From: Pseudomonas marvdashtae
GTDB lineage: Bacteria > Pseudomonadota > Gammaproteobacteria > Pseudomonadales > Pseudomonadaceae
Assembly (NCBI RefSeq): GCF_014268655.2
Contig: NZ_JABWQX020000004.1
Coordinates: 1-64,000 of the forward strand
Direction: 5' to 3'
Length of the DNA stretch: 64,000 nt
Within the stretch, counting starts at the first letter, position 1, and each line of letters opens with the position of its first letter. The notes below the pieces were generated by a model. The model did not search any database, was not told the origin of the DNA, and saw nothing but the letters and a program-made list of their open reading frames with translations. This document shows, piece by piece, positions 18,997-27,890 of this stretch. The position numbers and the translations under genes are program-made.

Positions 18997-20685
18997 TTAC
19001 TTCAGCAGATTCTGAAGCGTCGCCAGCGTGTCCGCTTCTTCAGCGGTTTTATCCTGGCGCCAGCGCAGCATCCGCGGGAAACGTACCGCGATCCCGCTCT
19101 TGTGGCGCTTGGACAAGGCGATGCCTTCGAAGCCCAGCTCGAACACCAGGGTTGGCGTCACGCTGCTCACCGGGCCGAATTTTTCCACGGTGGTCTTGCG
19201 CACGATGCTGTCGACCTGGCGCATCTCGGCGTCGGTCAGCCCCGAGTAAGCCTTGGCAAACGGCACCAGGGTGCGCTCGCGGCTGCCGGGCGGGTTGTCC
19301 CACACGGCGAACGTGTAGTCGCTATACAGGCTGGCGCGTCGGCCATGGCCGCGCTGGGCGTAAATCAGCACCGCGTCGACACTGAACGGGTCGATCTTCC
19401 ATTTCCACCACACGCCCATGTCCTTGGTCCGGCCGACGCCATACAGCGCGTTGCGAGCCTTGAGCATCATGCCTTCGACGCCGAGGCTGCGGGATGCCTC
19501 GCGCTGGCGGGCGAGGTCGAGCCAATCCTCGCCCGTCACGATGGGCGACGGCAGCAGCACCGGGCTGTGGCAGCGGGCGACCAGAGACTCCAGTTGCTCG
19601 CGTCGCTCGGCCTGGGGGCGGCTGCGCCAGTCTTCGCCTTGCCATTCCAGCAGGTCATAGGCCATTACCACCACGGGAGCGTCTTCCAGCACCTTCTTGC
19701 TCAGCGTCTTGCGACCGATGCGTTGTTGCAGCAGGGCAAACGGCTGCACTGCCGGTTGCAGCGGGGCATCCGGATCAAAGGCGTCTTCGGTGACCGCCTG
19801 CGGCGCTTTCCAGACCACGATTTCGCCGTCGATCACCGTCCCGTCGGGCAACGCCTGCGCCAGTGGATGCAATTCTGGAAACCGTTCAGTCACCAGGTCC
19901 TCGCCTCGGGACCAGACCCATAGATGACCGTCGCGCTTGATCACCTGGGCACGGATCCCGTCCCATTTCCATTCCACTTGCCAGTCGCTGGCCGGCCCCA
20001 GCAGGGCGTCGAATTGCTCAACCGGTTGCGACAAGGCGTGGGCCAGGAAAAACGGATAAGGCTGCCCGCCGCGCTGGGCATGTTCATCGTTCGACTCGGC
20101 AGCGATCAGCTTGAGGTAACTGGCCGCCGTGGGGCGGTGGGACAGATCGGTGTAACCCACCAGACGTTGGGCCACCCGTTTGCTGTCCAACCCAGCCATG
20201 GTGGCCAACGCCCGAGTCACTAGCAGCTTGGACACGCCGACGCGGAAACTGCCAGTGATGAGCTTGATGCAGAGCATCAGGCTTGGCCGGTCGAGCTGTG
20301 CCCACAGCGCTGGCAGCCGTTCGGCCAGGACCTCGGGCGGTTCGCCGCGCAACGGCAGCAACTTCTGCTCGATCCACGGCGCCAGGCCTTCGTCGGAGCT
20401 ATGAGGGGATTCGGGCAAGACCAACGAGATGGTTTCCGCAAGATCGCCCACGGCCTGGTAACTTTCCTCGAACAGCCACAGTGATAATCCAGACATCTGG
20501 ACCGCCAGTTCCCTGAGGATTTTTACCGGCACCAACTGCCGTGGCCGGCCACCGGAGAGGAAGTACACGGCCCAAGCGGCGTCCTCGGGCGGCGCCTTGC
20601 TGAAGTAATCCTGCATGGCGGCAAGCTTGGCATTGCTGGAAGTGGTGGCATCCAGCTCGGCGTACAGTTCGGCGAAGGCTTTCAT
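18997..20685 (-). CDS. ATP-dependent DNA ligase (ligase-associated repair cluster)
   Basis: 562-residue ligase with an N-terminal DNA-binding domain (~1-215), a nucleotidyltransferase domain with motif I EWKWDGIRAQ (adenylated Lys ~240), motif III-like DGEIVVWK, motif IV EGMMLKAR, and a C-terminal OB domain. It seals nicks using ATP, unlike the essential NAD ligase LigA. The true start (MKAFAELYAELDATTSS) overlaps the exonuclease stop by 4 nt (ATGA); the frame continuing upstream is an antisense-like shadow in the exonuclease gene. It is one half of the split Exo-Lig/Lhr-MPE set. Confidence 0.94.
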   Translation of the reverse strand: MKAFAELYAELDATTSSNAKLAAMQDYFSKAPPEDAAWAVYFLSGGRPRQLVPVKILRELAVQMSGLSLWLFEESYQAVGDLAETISLVLPESPHSSDEGLAPWIEQKLLPLRGEPPEVLAERLPALWAQLDRPSLMLCIKLITGSFRVGVSKLLVTRALATMAGLDSKRVAQRLVGYTDLSHRPTAASYLKLIAAESNDEHAQRGGQPYPFFLAHALSQPVEQFDALLGPASDWQVEWKWDGIRAQVIKRDGHLWVWSRGEDLVTERFPELHPLAQALPDGTVIDGEIVVWKAPQAVTEDAFDPDAPLQPAVQPFALLQQRIGRKTLSKKVLEDAPVVVMAYDLLEWQGEDWRSRPQAERREQLESLVARCHSPVLLPSPIVTGEDWLDLARQREASRSLGVEGMMLKARNALYGVGRTKDMGVWWKWKIDPFSVDAVLIYAQRGHGRRASLYSDYTFAVWDNPPGSRERTLVPFAKAYSGLTDAEMRQVDSIVRKTTVEKFGPVSSVTPTLVFELGFEGIALSKRHKSGIAVRFPRMLRWRQDKTAEEADTLATLQNLLK

Positions 20686-21713
20686 GAGGCCTCCTCGCCA
20701 GTGTCGACCGCCGAGACGCTGTCTTCTTCGTCGTCGCCGTATTCCGTGGTAAAGCCCTGGGCATCGAGGCCTTGTTCGCGCAGATGGCGCACCAGCACGC
20801 CGACCGATCCGTGGGTGACCATCACCCGTTCGGCGCCGGTCTGTTCGATGGCCCAAAGCAGGCCAGGCCAGTCGGCGTGGTCGGAGAGCACGAAGCCCCG
20901 ATCCACGCCGCGTCGCCGACGAGTGCCGCGCAAGCGCATCCAGCCGCTGGCGAAGGCATCGCTGTAGTCGCCGAAACGACGTACCCAAGTGCTGCCGCTG
21001 GTGGAAGGCGGGGCGATGACCAGTGCCTGGCCCATGATCGGATCGTTCTTCTTCACATCCCCAGCGTAAATCGTCGGCGGCAAGTGCACACCGGCCTCGC
21101 GATAGACCCGGTTCAGCGGCTCCACCGCCCCGTGGGCGAGGATCGGTCCCAGGCTTGCGTCGATGCCGTGGAGAATTCGCTGCGCCTTGCCGAAGGAATA
21201 GCAGAACAACACGCTGGCCCGGCCTGCGGCAATATTCCCGCGCCACCACTGGTTGATTTCGTCGAAGATTTGCGCCTGGGGCTGCCAGCGATAGATCGGC
21301 AGGCCGAAGGTGGATTCGGTGATGAACGTGTGACATTTCACCGGCTCGAATGGCGCGCAAGTGCCGTCGGGCTCGACTTTGTAGTCGCCGGACGCCACCC
21401 ATACCTCGCCTTGGTATTCCAGTCGGACCTGGGCTGAACCCAGTACATGGCCGGCGGGATGAAAACTCAGGGTGACGCCATGATGCTGCAGGCGTTCGTC
21501 GTAGGGCAGGGTTTGCAGGTTGATGTCTTGGCCCAGTCGCGAACGCAGGATGCCTTCGCCGGGGGCCGCTGCCAGGTAGTGCTGGTTGCCGCCACGGGCA
21601 TGGTCGCCGTGGGCGTGGGTGATGACCGAACGCTCCACCGGACGCCAGGGGTCGATGTAGAAATCCCCCGGCGGGCAATACAGGCCTTCGGGGCGGGCAA
21701 TGACAAGGTCCAT
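20682..21713 (-). CDS. Ligase-associated exonuclease (metallo-beta-lactamase fold)
   Basis: 343 residues of the CPSF73/SNM1-like metallo-beta-lactamase group. The zinc motif HAHGDHARGGNQHY (~33-46) supplies His-x-His-x-Asp-His; FHPAGHVLGSAQV, SGDYKVEPDGTCAPFEPV and the late LSDHADWPGL are beta-CASP-type motifs. The homologue is annotated as the exonuclease that works with the ATP-dependent ligase, Lhr-Core and MPE in DNA damage repair. It is co-translated with the ligase through an ATGA overlap. Confidence 0.92.
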   Translation of the reverse strand: MDLVIARPEGLYCPPGDFYIDPWRPVERSVITHAHGDHARGGNQHYLAAAPGEGILRSRLGQDINLQTLPYDERLQHHGVTLSFHPAGHVLGSAQVRLEYQGEVWVASGDYKVEPDGTCAPFEPVKCHTFITESTFGLPIYRWQPQAQIFDEINQWWRGNIAAGRASVLFCYSFGKAQRILHGIDASLGPILAHGAVEPLNRVYREAGVHLPPTIYAGDVKKNDPIMGQALVIAPPSTSGSTWVRRFGDYSDAFASGWMRLRGTRRRRGVDRGFVLSDHADWPGLLWAIEQTGAERVMVTHGSVGVLVRHLREQGLDAQGFTTEYGDDEEDSVSAVDTGEEAS

Positions 21714-21817
21714 GCGTTTACCGGGGCGATGGGCTTGTCAGGTAGAGGCGGGAGGCGCGGGAGAAGTTCGATCGGGTTTGGGGATGGGGTCAGGATCATC
21801 AGATGGCTTGGCCAAAT

Positions 21818-21845
21818 GTGGCGAGGGGATAAATCCCCTCGCCAC
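21818..21845. repeat. REP-type perfect hairpin
   Basis: GTGGCGAGGGGAT and TCCCCTCGCCAC form a 12-bp stem with a 3-4 nt loop. It lies between the stop of quiP and the start of the exonuclease gene, and may be the quiP terminator. Confidence 0.75.
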
Positions 21846-21856
21846 GGTGGAAGAGC

Positions 21857-24307
21857 CTATTTACCCGGCACCAACGTCAACCGGGTCTTGCCGTACGCCC
21901 GGTCGAAGTTCTGGGGTTGCAATGGCAGGCTTTGATATTGACCTTTGATCCACGGATCGATGCCGTTCAGATAATTCGGGCTGGCCGGGTTGCCCGACTG
22001 GCCGGCAGCGCTCTGGATCGTCAACGGTTCGGGCTGGCTGAAGTCAACGATAAAACGCGTGGTCGGCGCCAGGGTCGTATTGAAGTCCTGGCCCCAGGCG
22101 AACGCGGCGGTATTGAGCGTGGTTGCATCGCCGCCGGCTGCCAGCGGGCCGCGTACGACCTGGCCACTGCCGTTCTTCCACTCATGGCGATGCAGTCTGC
22201 CCCATTGCCAGGTGGCGCGGTCGCCGCTCAACTGGCTCTCGCCGGCGCTGATGGCCGCTGCCAGGCTGCGGGCCAGGATGACGGCCTTGTCTTCCTTCTG
22301 CGGCGTACGCACGTCATCCCAGAAGGGGCTGTCCTCGCGGCTCAGCAAATGGTCGGCCTGGGCTGAGTAGGACAACTGGCCATTGGCGACCAGCGCTTTC
22401 CAGGCCGGGCTGCCTTCCGGGCCCAATTCGTCGAGGAAAATCTGCTTCATGCTTTCTTGCAGGAACAGCTCATAGATCGCTGCGTCGGCAGAGACCGGAC
22501 TGAGCCGGCCGTCGAACGCCATCAAGCGGGTATAAGCCTCACGCGCCTTGGCCCGGTCCGCCACCGGCAGGGCCTCGATCGCTTGTTTGAGCGGCTGGGC
22601 CATGCCCGGGGCTTCGAAGACTTTCTTGAGCTTGGCCGCGAACGTCGTGGTCTGGTCATATTGCATGGCGATCAGGCTGCGGGCGTCGTGCTTGCCCGCG
22701 CCGGCCAGCTCGGCCATGCGCTCGCCACGCTCCGGCGCCGCCCAGGAATTGGACAGCTGCATGCCGTAGCCATGGGGGATGACGCGCTGGTTGGTGGTGC
22801 CGAGCCAGCCCTGGGCCGGGTCCTGGTCGTAGGGATGCAGCATCGGATCGGCGTAACCGTCCCAATCGTAGCGACCTTCCCAGCCTGGCGATGGCAGCAG
22901 GCCTTCGCCTTCACGGCGGTTCGGATAGCGGCCAGTGACTTGCCAGCCGATATTGCGCGCATCGGCAAACACCATGTTCACCGCCATGGCGCGGATTTCC
23001 CGGCTGGCATCGGAAGCCTTCTCGACACTCTGCGCGCGTGACAGATCGAAGAACGCGTCCAGGGTCTTGTCATCAGTGAAGCTCGGAAGTTGCAGGGCCA
23101 GGCCGAAACCGTTAGCCATGGCCAAGCCTTGGGCGCTGTTGAGCAACGGACCGTGGCGGGTTTCGTACACGGCTTCGCGGATCGGCCGTTGACCCTTGAT
23201 GAAGTAGGTTTCGTTGCGCACGGTCACTGGTTGCCATTTGCCATTGACTTCGTAGGACAGCCCATTGCCCTGGCGTCGGATCTTTTCCAGGAACAGGTCC
23301 TGGTTGTCGCCCAGCACGCTGGTCATGCTCCAGGCCACGTTACCGTTGAAGCCCGCCAGGATCATCGGGACGCCTGCCACGGACAGCCCGGCGGCCTGGT
23401 ATTTGGGCGCGCGGATCTGCACGGGGCTCCAGAGCGACGGCACGCCCAGCGGCCCCTGGCTGTCGCTTGCCAGCAGGCTCTTGCCGTTGCGGCTGCGCTG
23501 CGGGGCGATGGCCCAGTTGTTCGAAGAGGCTGCGCCCAGCAGGTTCAGGTCGGCCAGTTGAGCGCCCGCCTTGCTGACTTCATTCAGGCCGGGAACCTGG
23601 CCATTGAGCCGCACGCCCTGAAGCTTTTCGGCCTCCGCCAAGGGCAGTGGCTCATCCGGATAGGACGGGCTCAGCCAAGCCAATTTGTCGTTGGTAACGG
23701 TCTGGGCAAGCACCAGCGCCGCGACCTCTTCCGGCAGGTTGGCCGACTGGCTGAAATTCAGCAGACAGAACAGCAGCGCCGAGTCTTCCGGTTTCCAGTA
23801 TTCGGGTTTGTAGCCGGTGGCGGCGAGGTCCGACGGCAGTTTGTCGCGATAGCGGAACAGGTAGGCGTTGACGCCGCGCGCATACACTTCGAAGAAGCGC
23901 TTGAGGCGTGGCGAAGACGCCTTGTACAGCTCATCGGCGCTTTTCTTCAGGTTCACCGCGCGCATATAGCGGTCGACATCCAGCCGCTCGGCGCCGGACA
24001 TCTCCGCCAATCGGCCCTGGGCAAGCAGGCGCAGGGTGGTCATCTGCGTGATCCGGTCGCTGGCATGGACATAGCCGAGGGCAAACAGGGCGTCATGAAA
24101 GCTGTTGCTTTCAATCAGCGGCATGCCCATGGCGTTGCGCCGGACCGAGACATTCTGCGCCAGCCCCTTGAGCGGTTGTACACCGGTGGCGGGCGGAACC
24201 GTGTCCTGGGTATTCCAGGCCTGGCAACCGCTCAGACCGAGCACGCTGGCCACTGCTGCGGCAACGCCGAGCTTGGGAAAGAACGAAATAGAGGCTGGCG
24301 AGGCCAT
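21857..24307 (-). CDS. quiP: Penicillin-acylase-family AHL acylase (QuiP-like)
   Basis: 816-residue Ntn-hydrolase precursor. The start at 24307 gives an N-terminus with a lipobox-like segment (SVLGLSGC, Cys ~28). The alpha chain is followed by the autocleavage/catalytic site [10 protein letters not shown], where the new N-terminal Ser is the nucleophile; the beta chain contains the usual [13 protein letters not shown] and [14 protein letters not shown] segments. PvdQ/QuiP relatives hydrolyse long-chain N-acyl-homoserine lactones in the periplasm. A good Shine-Dalgarno (GGAG) supports the start. The gene follows the order seen near PA1032 in P. aeruginosa (from memory). Confidence 0.87.
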   Translation of the reverse strand: MASPASISFFPKLGVAAAVASVLGLSGCQAWNTQDTVPPATGVQPLKGLAQNVSVRRNAMGMPLIESNSFHDALFALGYVHASDRITQMTTLRLLAQGRLAEMSGAERLDVDRYMRAVNLKKSADELYKASSPRLKRFFEVYARGVNAYLFRYRDKLPSDLAATGYKPEYWKPEDSALLFCLLNFSQSANLPEEVAALVLAQTVTNDKLAWLSPSYPDEPLPLAEAEKLQGVRLNGQVPGLNEVSKAGAQLADLNLLGAASSNNWAIAPQRSRNGKSLLASDSQGPLGVPSLWSPVQIRAPKYQAAGLSVAGVPMILAGFNGNVAWSMTSVLGDNQDLFLEKIRRQGNGLSYEVNGKWQPVTVRNETYFIKGQRPIREAVYETRHGPLLNSAQGLAMANGFGLALQLPSFTDDKTLDAFFDLSRAQSVEKASDASREIRAMAVNMVFADARNIGWQVTGRYPNRREGEGLLPSPGWEGRYDWDGYADPMLHPYDQDPAQGWLGTTNQRVIPHGYGMQLSNSWAAPERGERMAELAGAGKHDARSLIAMQYDQTTTFAAKLKKVFEAPGMAQPLKQAIEALPVADRAKAREAYTRLMAFDGRLSPVSADAAIYELFLQESMKQIFLDELGPEGSPAWKALVANGQLSYSAQADHLLSREDSPFWDDVRTPQKEDKAVILARSLAAAISAGESQLSGDRATWQWGRLHRHEWKNGSGQVVRGPLAAGGDATTLNTAAFAWGQDFNTTLAPTTRFIVDFSQPEPLTIQSAAGQSGNPASPNYLNGIDPWIKGQYQSLPLQPQNFDRAYGKTRLTLVPGK

Positions 24308-24487
24308 GGCAAAGCTCCTGCGGGAGGGGGGTAGCACCAATAAAGGCGCTACGTTAGTGAGCAGGAGAAGGGCGCGCAAGCGGGGGCTGGGGTTATTTGT
24401 CGATTTGGCGATGAGAGCCCGGATCCAGGGGAACAGGTGGCAAGGACTTGCTTGTAGGAAAAGGTGATGCTCAAGTGTGGAAAATCA

Positions 24488-25069
24488 ATGAACGAGCTTG
24501 AGAAGACCGGCATGGAGCTACTGGAAAACGCAGCACTGATCCTGATCGATCAACAAAAAGGCATCCTGCACCCCAGACTTGGCCCTCGCAACAACCCCGA
24601 GGCGGAGCTGCGCATGCTGGAGTTGCTTGCCCACTGGCGGGATTCGGCGCGGCCGGTCATCCACGTCCATCACCTGTCCCGCTCTCCCGAGTCAGTCTTC
24701 TGGCCCGGACAGTCGGGCGTGGAGGTCCAAGAGCGTTTCGAGCCGCTGGCCAGTGAAGGGCTGGTGCAAAAGCAGGTGCCGGATGCGTTTTGCGGCACGA
24801 ACCTGGAGGTGCAACTGCGCAGCGCCGGGATCGGACAGTTGGTGATCGTCGGCGTGGCCACGAACAATTCAGTGGAGTCCACCGCTCGCACAGCTGGCAA
24901 CTTGGGGTTCGACACCTGGGTCGCCGAAGACGCCTGTTACACCTTCGACAAGGCCGATTACTTCGGCAATGCCCGTACGGCGGCCGAGGTGCACGCCATG
25001 TCCCTGGGGAATCTGCACGGGGAGTACGCGACGGTGATGGGCGTAAAACGGATTCTGCAGGCGGGCTGA
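24488..25069 (+). CDS. Isochorismatase-family protein, catalytic Cys replaced by Ser
   Basis: About 193 residues, isochorismatase/cysteine-hydrolase fold. The catalytic Asp is in ALILIDQQKG (D21) and the Lys in VQKQVPDAF (K95). The nucleophile loop GVATNNSVESTARTAGNLGF has Ser (S128) where amide hydrolases have Cys. Ser or Gly here is found in some members, so hydrolase activity cannot be assumed. Start choice is open: ATG at 24488, or ATG at 24512 (MELLENAALIL), which has a better Shine-Dalgarno (GAGAAG). It is divergent from quiP. Confidence 0.85.
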   Translation: MNELEKTGMELLENAALILIDQQKGILHPRLGPRNNPEAELRMLELLAHWRDSARPVIHVHHLSRSPESVFWPGQSGVEVQERFEPLASEGLVQKQVPDAFCGTNLEVQLRSAGIGQLVIVGVATNNSVESTARTAGNLGFDTWVAEDACYTFDKADYFGNARTAAEVHAMSLGNLHGEYATVMGVKRILQAG

Positions 25070-25094
25070 TAAAAATGGAGATCGGCTGCGGCGG

Positions 25095-25122
25095 CGTCAT
25101 CGCGAGCAAGCTCGCAATGACG
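25095..25122. repeat. REP-type hairpin
   Basis: CGTCAT...GCGAGC-AA-GCTCGC...ATGACG forms a stem between the convergent isochorismatase-like and SEC-C genes; a plausible shared terminator. Confidence 0.65.
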
Positions 25123-25155
25123 TCTAGCCGACGAAAAAGCTTATCGCGTGGGCCA

Positions 25156-25365
25156 TCAAGCCCCGTGGCACTTCTTGAATTTCTTGCCGTTGCCGCAAGG
25201 GCAAGGGTCGTTGCGACCGACGTCTTTCAGGGCATTGCGCACGGGTTCCTGATGGGCGTGGCCGCAATTCGGGCCGTGCACATGGCCGTGATCGTGATCG
25301 TGATCGTGGTGATGGTCATGATCGTGGTCGCAATCAGGGCCATGGACATGGGGTTGCTGGGTCAT
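25156..25365 (-). CDS. Small His-rich SEC-C motif protein
   Basis: 69 residues in two parts. The first is a His/Asp run ([20 protein letters not shown], about residues 12-31) plus NCGHAH, a likely metal-binding tail. The second is a C-terminal SEC-C zinc motif ([19 protein letters not shown]), the same motif used by SecA to bind zinc. It starts 5 nt after the stop of the LEA-type lipoprotein gene, with Shine-Dalgarno GGAG inside that stop region, so the pair is an operon. A role in metal storage or delivery is inference only. Confidence 0.85.
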   Translation of the reverse strand: MTQQPHVHGPDCDHDHDHHHDHDHDHGHVHGPNCGHAHQEPVRNALKDVGRNDPCPCGNGKKFKKCHGA

Positions 25366-25370
25366 CGGGG

Positions 25371-25856
25371 TTACTCCGCAATAAAATCGGCGGCGATTAT
25401 CACGCCATTGCGTTCCAGGTGCACGTAGTCAGCGATGAATAAACCGGTTTCCAGCTCACCTTCCAGACGATAGGGGATCTGCTGCCGGGGTTTCTCGAGC
25501 ATTTTCACCACTTCCCGGACCTGCGGCCACAGATTGGTGCGGATCGGCACCTTGAAGTAAGCGCTGCGTCGGGGACGGACGGTGAACCAGTGTTCATGCT
25601 CGCCTTCGGTCAGCAGCAGGTCGCCCAAGTGGATCCGGTAGGTCAGGCCGCGTACGGTGAGATCACCCTCGCCGGGGTTGTCGACCCGAAAGTGCAACAT
25701 GAACTTCTGCTCCAGCAACCGGGCCCGCACCACCTCGACCTTGACCAGATGCACCTGCGGCTCGGGCGTCTCGTCACCTCCCCAGGACGCGCAACCGCCA
25801 AGCCCGATGAACAACAGCAGGCACGTGATGCGTAAAAACTGTGATGGCTGTGTCAT
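25371..25856 (-). CDS. LEA14/WHy-domain lipoprotein
   Basis: 161 residues with a lipoprotein signal ([15 protein letters not shown], Cys ~22). The mature domain ([41 protein letters not shown]) has the beta-sandwich pattern of the LEA type 2/WHy family: 'D/N-P' followed by a hydrophobic strand. These proteins are periplasmic and poorly characterised. It is co-transcribed with the His-rich SEC-C gene. Confidence 0.82.
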   Translation of the reverse strand: MTQPSQFLRITCLLLFIGLGGCASWGGDETPEPQVHLVKVEVVRARLLEQKFMLHFRVDNPGEGDLTVRGLTYRIHLGDLLLTEGEHEHWFTVRPRRSAYFKVPIRTNLWPQVREVVKMLEKPRQQIPYRLEGELETGLFIADYVHLERNGVIIAADFIAE

Positions 25857-25924
25857 GTCCGTGCCTCTGGTTTATGCCCAGTCTAGTCTTCTGACCGGCG
25901 GGCGAGCGTCGGACGTTTCCGAAG

Positions 25925-26401
25925 TCAACGAGCGAAGTAGCCGGCGCAGCACTTTTTGAATTTATGTCCGCTGCCGCACGGGCAACTGTCATTGCGACCG
26001 GTCTTGACCGGCACGGTCGGGTCGATGAAATACCAGTGACCGCCGTTCTGCACGAATGAAGAACGTTCCCGGTGGCTGTGTTCGCCTTGGCCGTCATGCC
26101 AGCGCGCCGTGAATGTGACAAACGCGTGTTCCGGCTGGCCGCCGAACACTTCGCTGCTTTCGACGTCCAGTCCCAGCCAGGTGCTGCCGGCGCTCCATTC
26201 GGCGATGGACTGACGATCGAGACCGTCCTGCTGGGCGGGCAGGGTGGTGCTGACCAGATAATCCACCAGGCCCAACACGTAGGCGCTATAGCGCGAGCGC
26301 ATCAAGGCTGCTGCGCAAGGCGCCGGGTGGCCGTCGTGATAATGGCCGCAGCAGGCGTCCAACGGATTGCCGCTGCCGCAGGGGCAAATGGGTGTATGCA
26401 T
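25925..26401 (-). CDS. ychJ: YchJ-family protein with two SEC-C motifs
   Basis: 158 residues. An N-terminal zinc motif ([14 protein letters not shown]) and a C-terminal SEC-C motif ([18 protein letters not shown]) flank an NTF2-like domain ([20 protein letters not shown]...). This is the YchJ/UPF0225 arrangement; the function is unknown. The ATG at 26401 ([11 protein letters not shown]) is chosen because the N-terminal zinc motif follows at once; a TTG at 26425 would overlap the upstream gene. It lies 14 nt after the DUF6231-like gene on the same strand. Confidence 0.88.
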   Translation of the reverse strand: MHTPICPCGSGNPLDACCGHYHDGHPAPCAAALMRSRYSAYVLGLVDYLVSTTLPAQQDGLDRQSIAEWSAGSTWLGLDVESSEVFGGQPEHAFVTFTARWHDGQGEHSHRERSSFVQNGGHWYFIDPTVPVKTGRNDSCPCGSGHKFKKCCAGYFAR

Positions 26402-26415
26402 GGGAGTGTTCACCG

Positions 26416-26913
26416 CTACCACCAATATTTTCCAAAATTTTCCGGGTTGGCCCAGAAACGTGAGTTGAGCCAGTCGGGGACTTGTTTGTATTCAAGCAGA
26501 TCGTAGGTAAACAGGGTCAGCACCTGGTCTTCGCGCTGGAATCGCTCGCTGGCCTGCAGCGCCAGCGAGAAAAAGTCTGTCTCTTGCCATCCACAGGCGT
26601 CGAGATCCGCCAGCACGGCGATCCGGCTGGCGTTGAGATTGCGAATGCCGCCCAACAGGTTCAGACCGTCGCGCTTGGGCAAATGCTCCAGGCAATCGAG
26701 CGCCAGGGCCAGGTCAAAACGTCGCGCCGCCACATCAGCTGGCAGCACGCCGGGACCGGCGTGGACAACCTCGGTATCGGGGTGCGCTTGCTGGAACGCC
26801 TCTAGCGCAGGAAAACTGCTGGCGCCGATCAGCAAGAGCCTTTGCGGGGCGTAACGGTCAAGCACGGCGGCCAGGGCTTGCTGGGGCGTACGCGAAGAAA
26901 TGGCAACGGTCAT
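26416..26913 (-). CDS. DUF6231-like protein (methyltransferase-like Rossmann core)
   Basis: 165 residues. [16 protein letters not shown] followed by [25 protein letters not shown] resembles the glycine loop and 'D-x-LEHL' region of class I methyltransferases, but a full SAM-binding motif is not evident. Ends in an aromatic tail ([12 protein letters not shown]). Shine-Dalgarno GAGGAA supports the start. It heads the minus-strand cluster with ychJ, the LEA lipoprotein and the His-rich SEC-C protein. Enzymatic activity is not established. Confidence 0.7.
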   Translation of the reverse strand: MTVAISSRTPQQALAAVLDRYAPQRLLLIGASSFPALEAFQQAHPDTEVVHAGPGVLPADVAARRFDLALALDCLEHLPKRDGLNLLGGIRNLNASRIAVLADLDACGWQETDFFSLALQASERFQREDQVLTLFTYDLLEYKQVPDWLNSRFWANPENFGKYWW

Positions 26914-27050
26914 CGAAGTTCCTCAGTCAGAACCGCCACGATAGCGTGCGTGGAGACACTGGCCTAGAGCGGTTTGTCCCCGAATGTGCAGAACGTGCGT
27001 AAAAACGGGGCGAAAACCCGCGATTGCTCAGGCTGGCGCAGATCCGAAGT

Positions 27051-27104
27051 CGGGTCTTTACTCCCCTGAATCGGCGACAAGCCGATCCTTCAAGGAGAAA
27101 CCCG
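27051..27104 (+). promoter_or_regulatory. Leader of first OmpA-like gene with SD-pairing hairpin
   Basis: Begins with CGGGTCTTTACTCC (27051-27064), which is repeated exactly before the next paralogue. CTCC (27061-27064) can pair with the Shine-Dalgarno GGAG (27094-27097), stacked with TGA/TCA and the stem ATCGGC/GCCGAT (27070-27075/27081-27086). TTTACT inside the shared block could instead be a -10 box. Confidence 0.55.
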
Positions 27105-27800
27105 ATGAGCATAGTTCGGACAGCGTTACCCCTGGTTCTGCTAACCAGTGTGTTGACTGGTTGCGCAGGTTTGCAGAAAACCGACTGGCCGACCTGTGCG
27201 GCCGTTGGCGGAGCGATCGGCGCGGGATTAGGCGCAATAGAAAGTACCTCCTGGGCTGGCGGCGGCGCGCTGTACGTTGGCGGCATGGCGGCAGCTTATT
27301 GCTGGGTCAAGGGCGACGGCGACGAGGATGGCGATGGTGTGCCGGACAGCCGCGACAAGTGCCCGGGCACTCCGAAAGGTGTGCAGGTCGATGCCGATGG
27401 CTGCCCACCGCCCGCTCCGCCCCCCATGGTCGAGGAGCCGGTCGTGGTGACGGAAGAAACCATCGTCGTGCGCGATGTGCATTTCGAGTTCAACAAAGCC
27501 ACGTTGACGCCGACCGACAAAGAAGTGCTGAGCACCATCGCAACCCGCCTCAAGCAGGAAACCTCCACCGCACAGCTGCGCGTGACGGGCCATACCGACA
27601 GCGTCGGCAGTGATGCCTACAATCAGAAACTGTCGGAAAAACGGGCCAATTCGGTCGTGCAATACCTGGTCGAAAGCGGCGTACCTCGCGCCAGTTTCGT
27701 CACGGTATCCGGCGCTGGGGAAAGCCAGCCGGTGGCCGATAACAAAACGGCCGATGGTCGCGCAATGAACCGTCGCACCGAAATCAAGATAAACCGCTGA
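27105..27800 (+). CDS. OmpA-family lipoprotein (first of tandem pair)
   Basis: 231 residues: lipobox LTGC (Cys ~17), a Gly-rich segment (GGAIGAGLGAIES) like glycine-zipper regions, an Asp-rich thrombospondin-3-like repeat (DGDEDGDGVPDSRDKCPGTP), then a C-terminal OmpA peptidoglycan-binding domain (TGHTDSVGSDAYNQKLSEKR ... RAMNRRTEI). It would anchor the outer membrane to peptidoglycan. The ATG at 27105 has Shine-Dalgarno AAGGAG and yields the lipoprotein signal. It is paralogous to the next gene. Confidence 0.92.
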   Translation: MSIVRTALPLVLLTSVLTGCAGLQKTDWPTCAAVGGAIGAGLGAIESTSWAGGGALYVGGMAAAYCWVKGDGDEDGDGVPDSRDKCPGTPKGVQVDADGCPPPAPPPMVEEPVVVTEETIVVRDVHFEFNKATLTPTDKEVLSTIATRLKQETSTAQLRVTGHTDSVGSDAYNQKLSEKRANSVVQYLVESGVPRASFVTVSGAGESQPVADNKTADGRAMNRRTEIKINR

Positions 27801-27836
27801 AGCCCTTGTCGTCCGCGGCTTGTACAGTCGCGGATG

Positions 27837-27890
27837 CGGGTCTTTACTCCTGTGTGACCGGTATGGGCCGGTGACACAGGAGCTTTCACC
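27837..27890 (+). promoter_or_regulatory. Leader of second OmpA-like gene with strong SD-sequestering hairpin
   Basis: CTCCTGTGT (27847-27855) pairs perfectly with ACACAGGAG (27874-27882), which contains the Shine-Dalgarno; after one G-G mismatch ACCGG pairs with CCGGT (14 bp in all, 6-nt loop). The 14-nt block CGGGTCTTTACTCC at 27837-27850 is shared with the first gene at the same 40-nt distance from the ATG. No U run follows, so it is not a standard terminator. Confidence 0.65.

Noticed and set aside
18747..19385. 212-residue plus-strand frame in the acyltransferase-ligase gap
   Set aside because: First third lies in the gap but the rest is antisense to the ligase gene and becomes Arg/Ser/Pro-rich; no clear Shine-Dalgarno and no domain.
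20686..21678. N-terminal extension of the ligase frame
   Set aside because: The extra ~331 codons lie in the exonuclease gene in another frame; the ligase homologues start at MKAFAELYAEL.
27828..27890. Intrinsic terminator of the first OmpA-like gene
   Set aside because: The long hairpin has no U run and its 3' arm is the Shine-Dalgarno of the next gene, so a translational role fits better.
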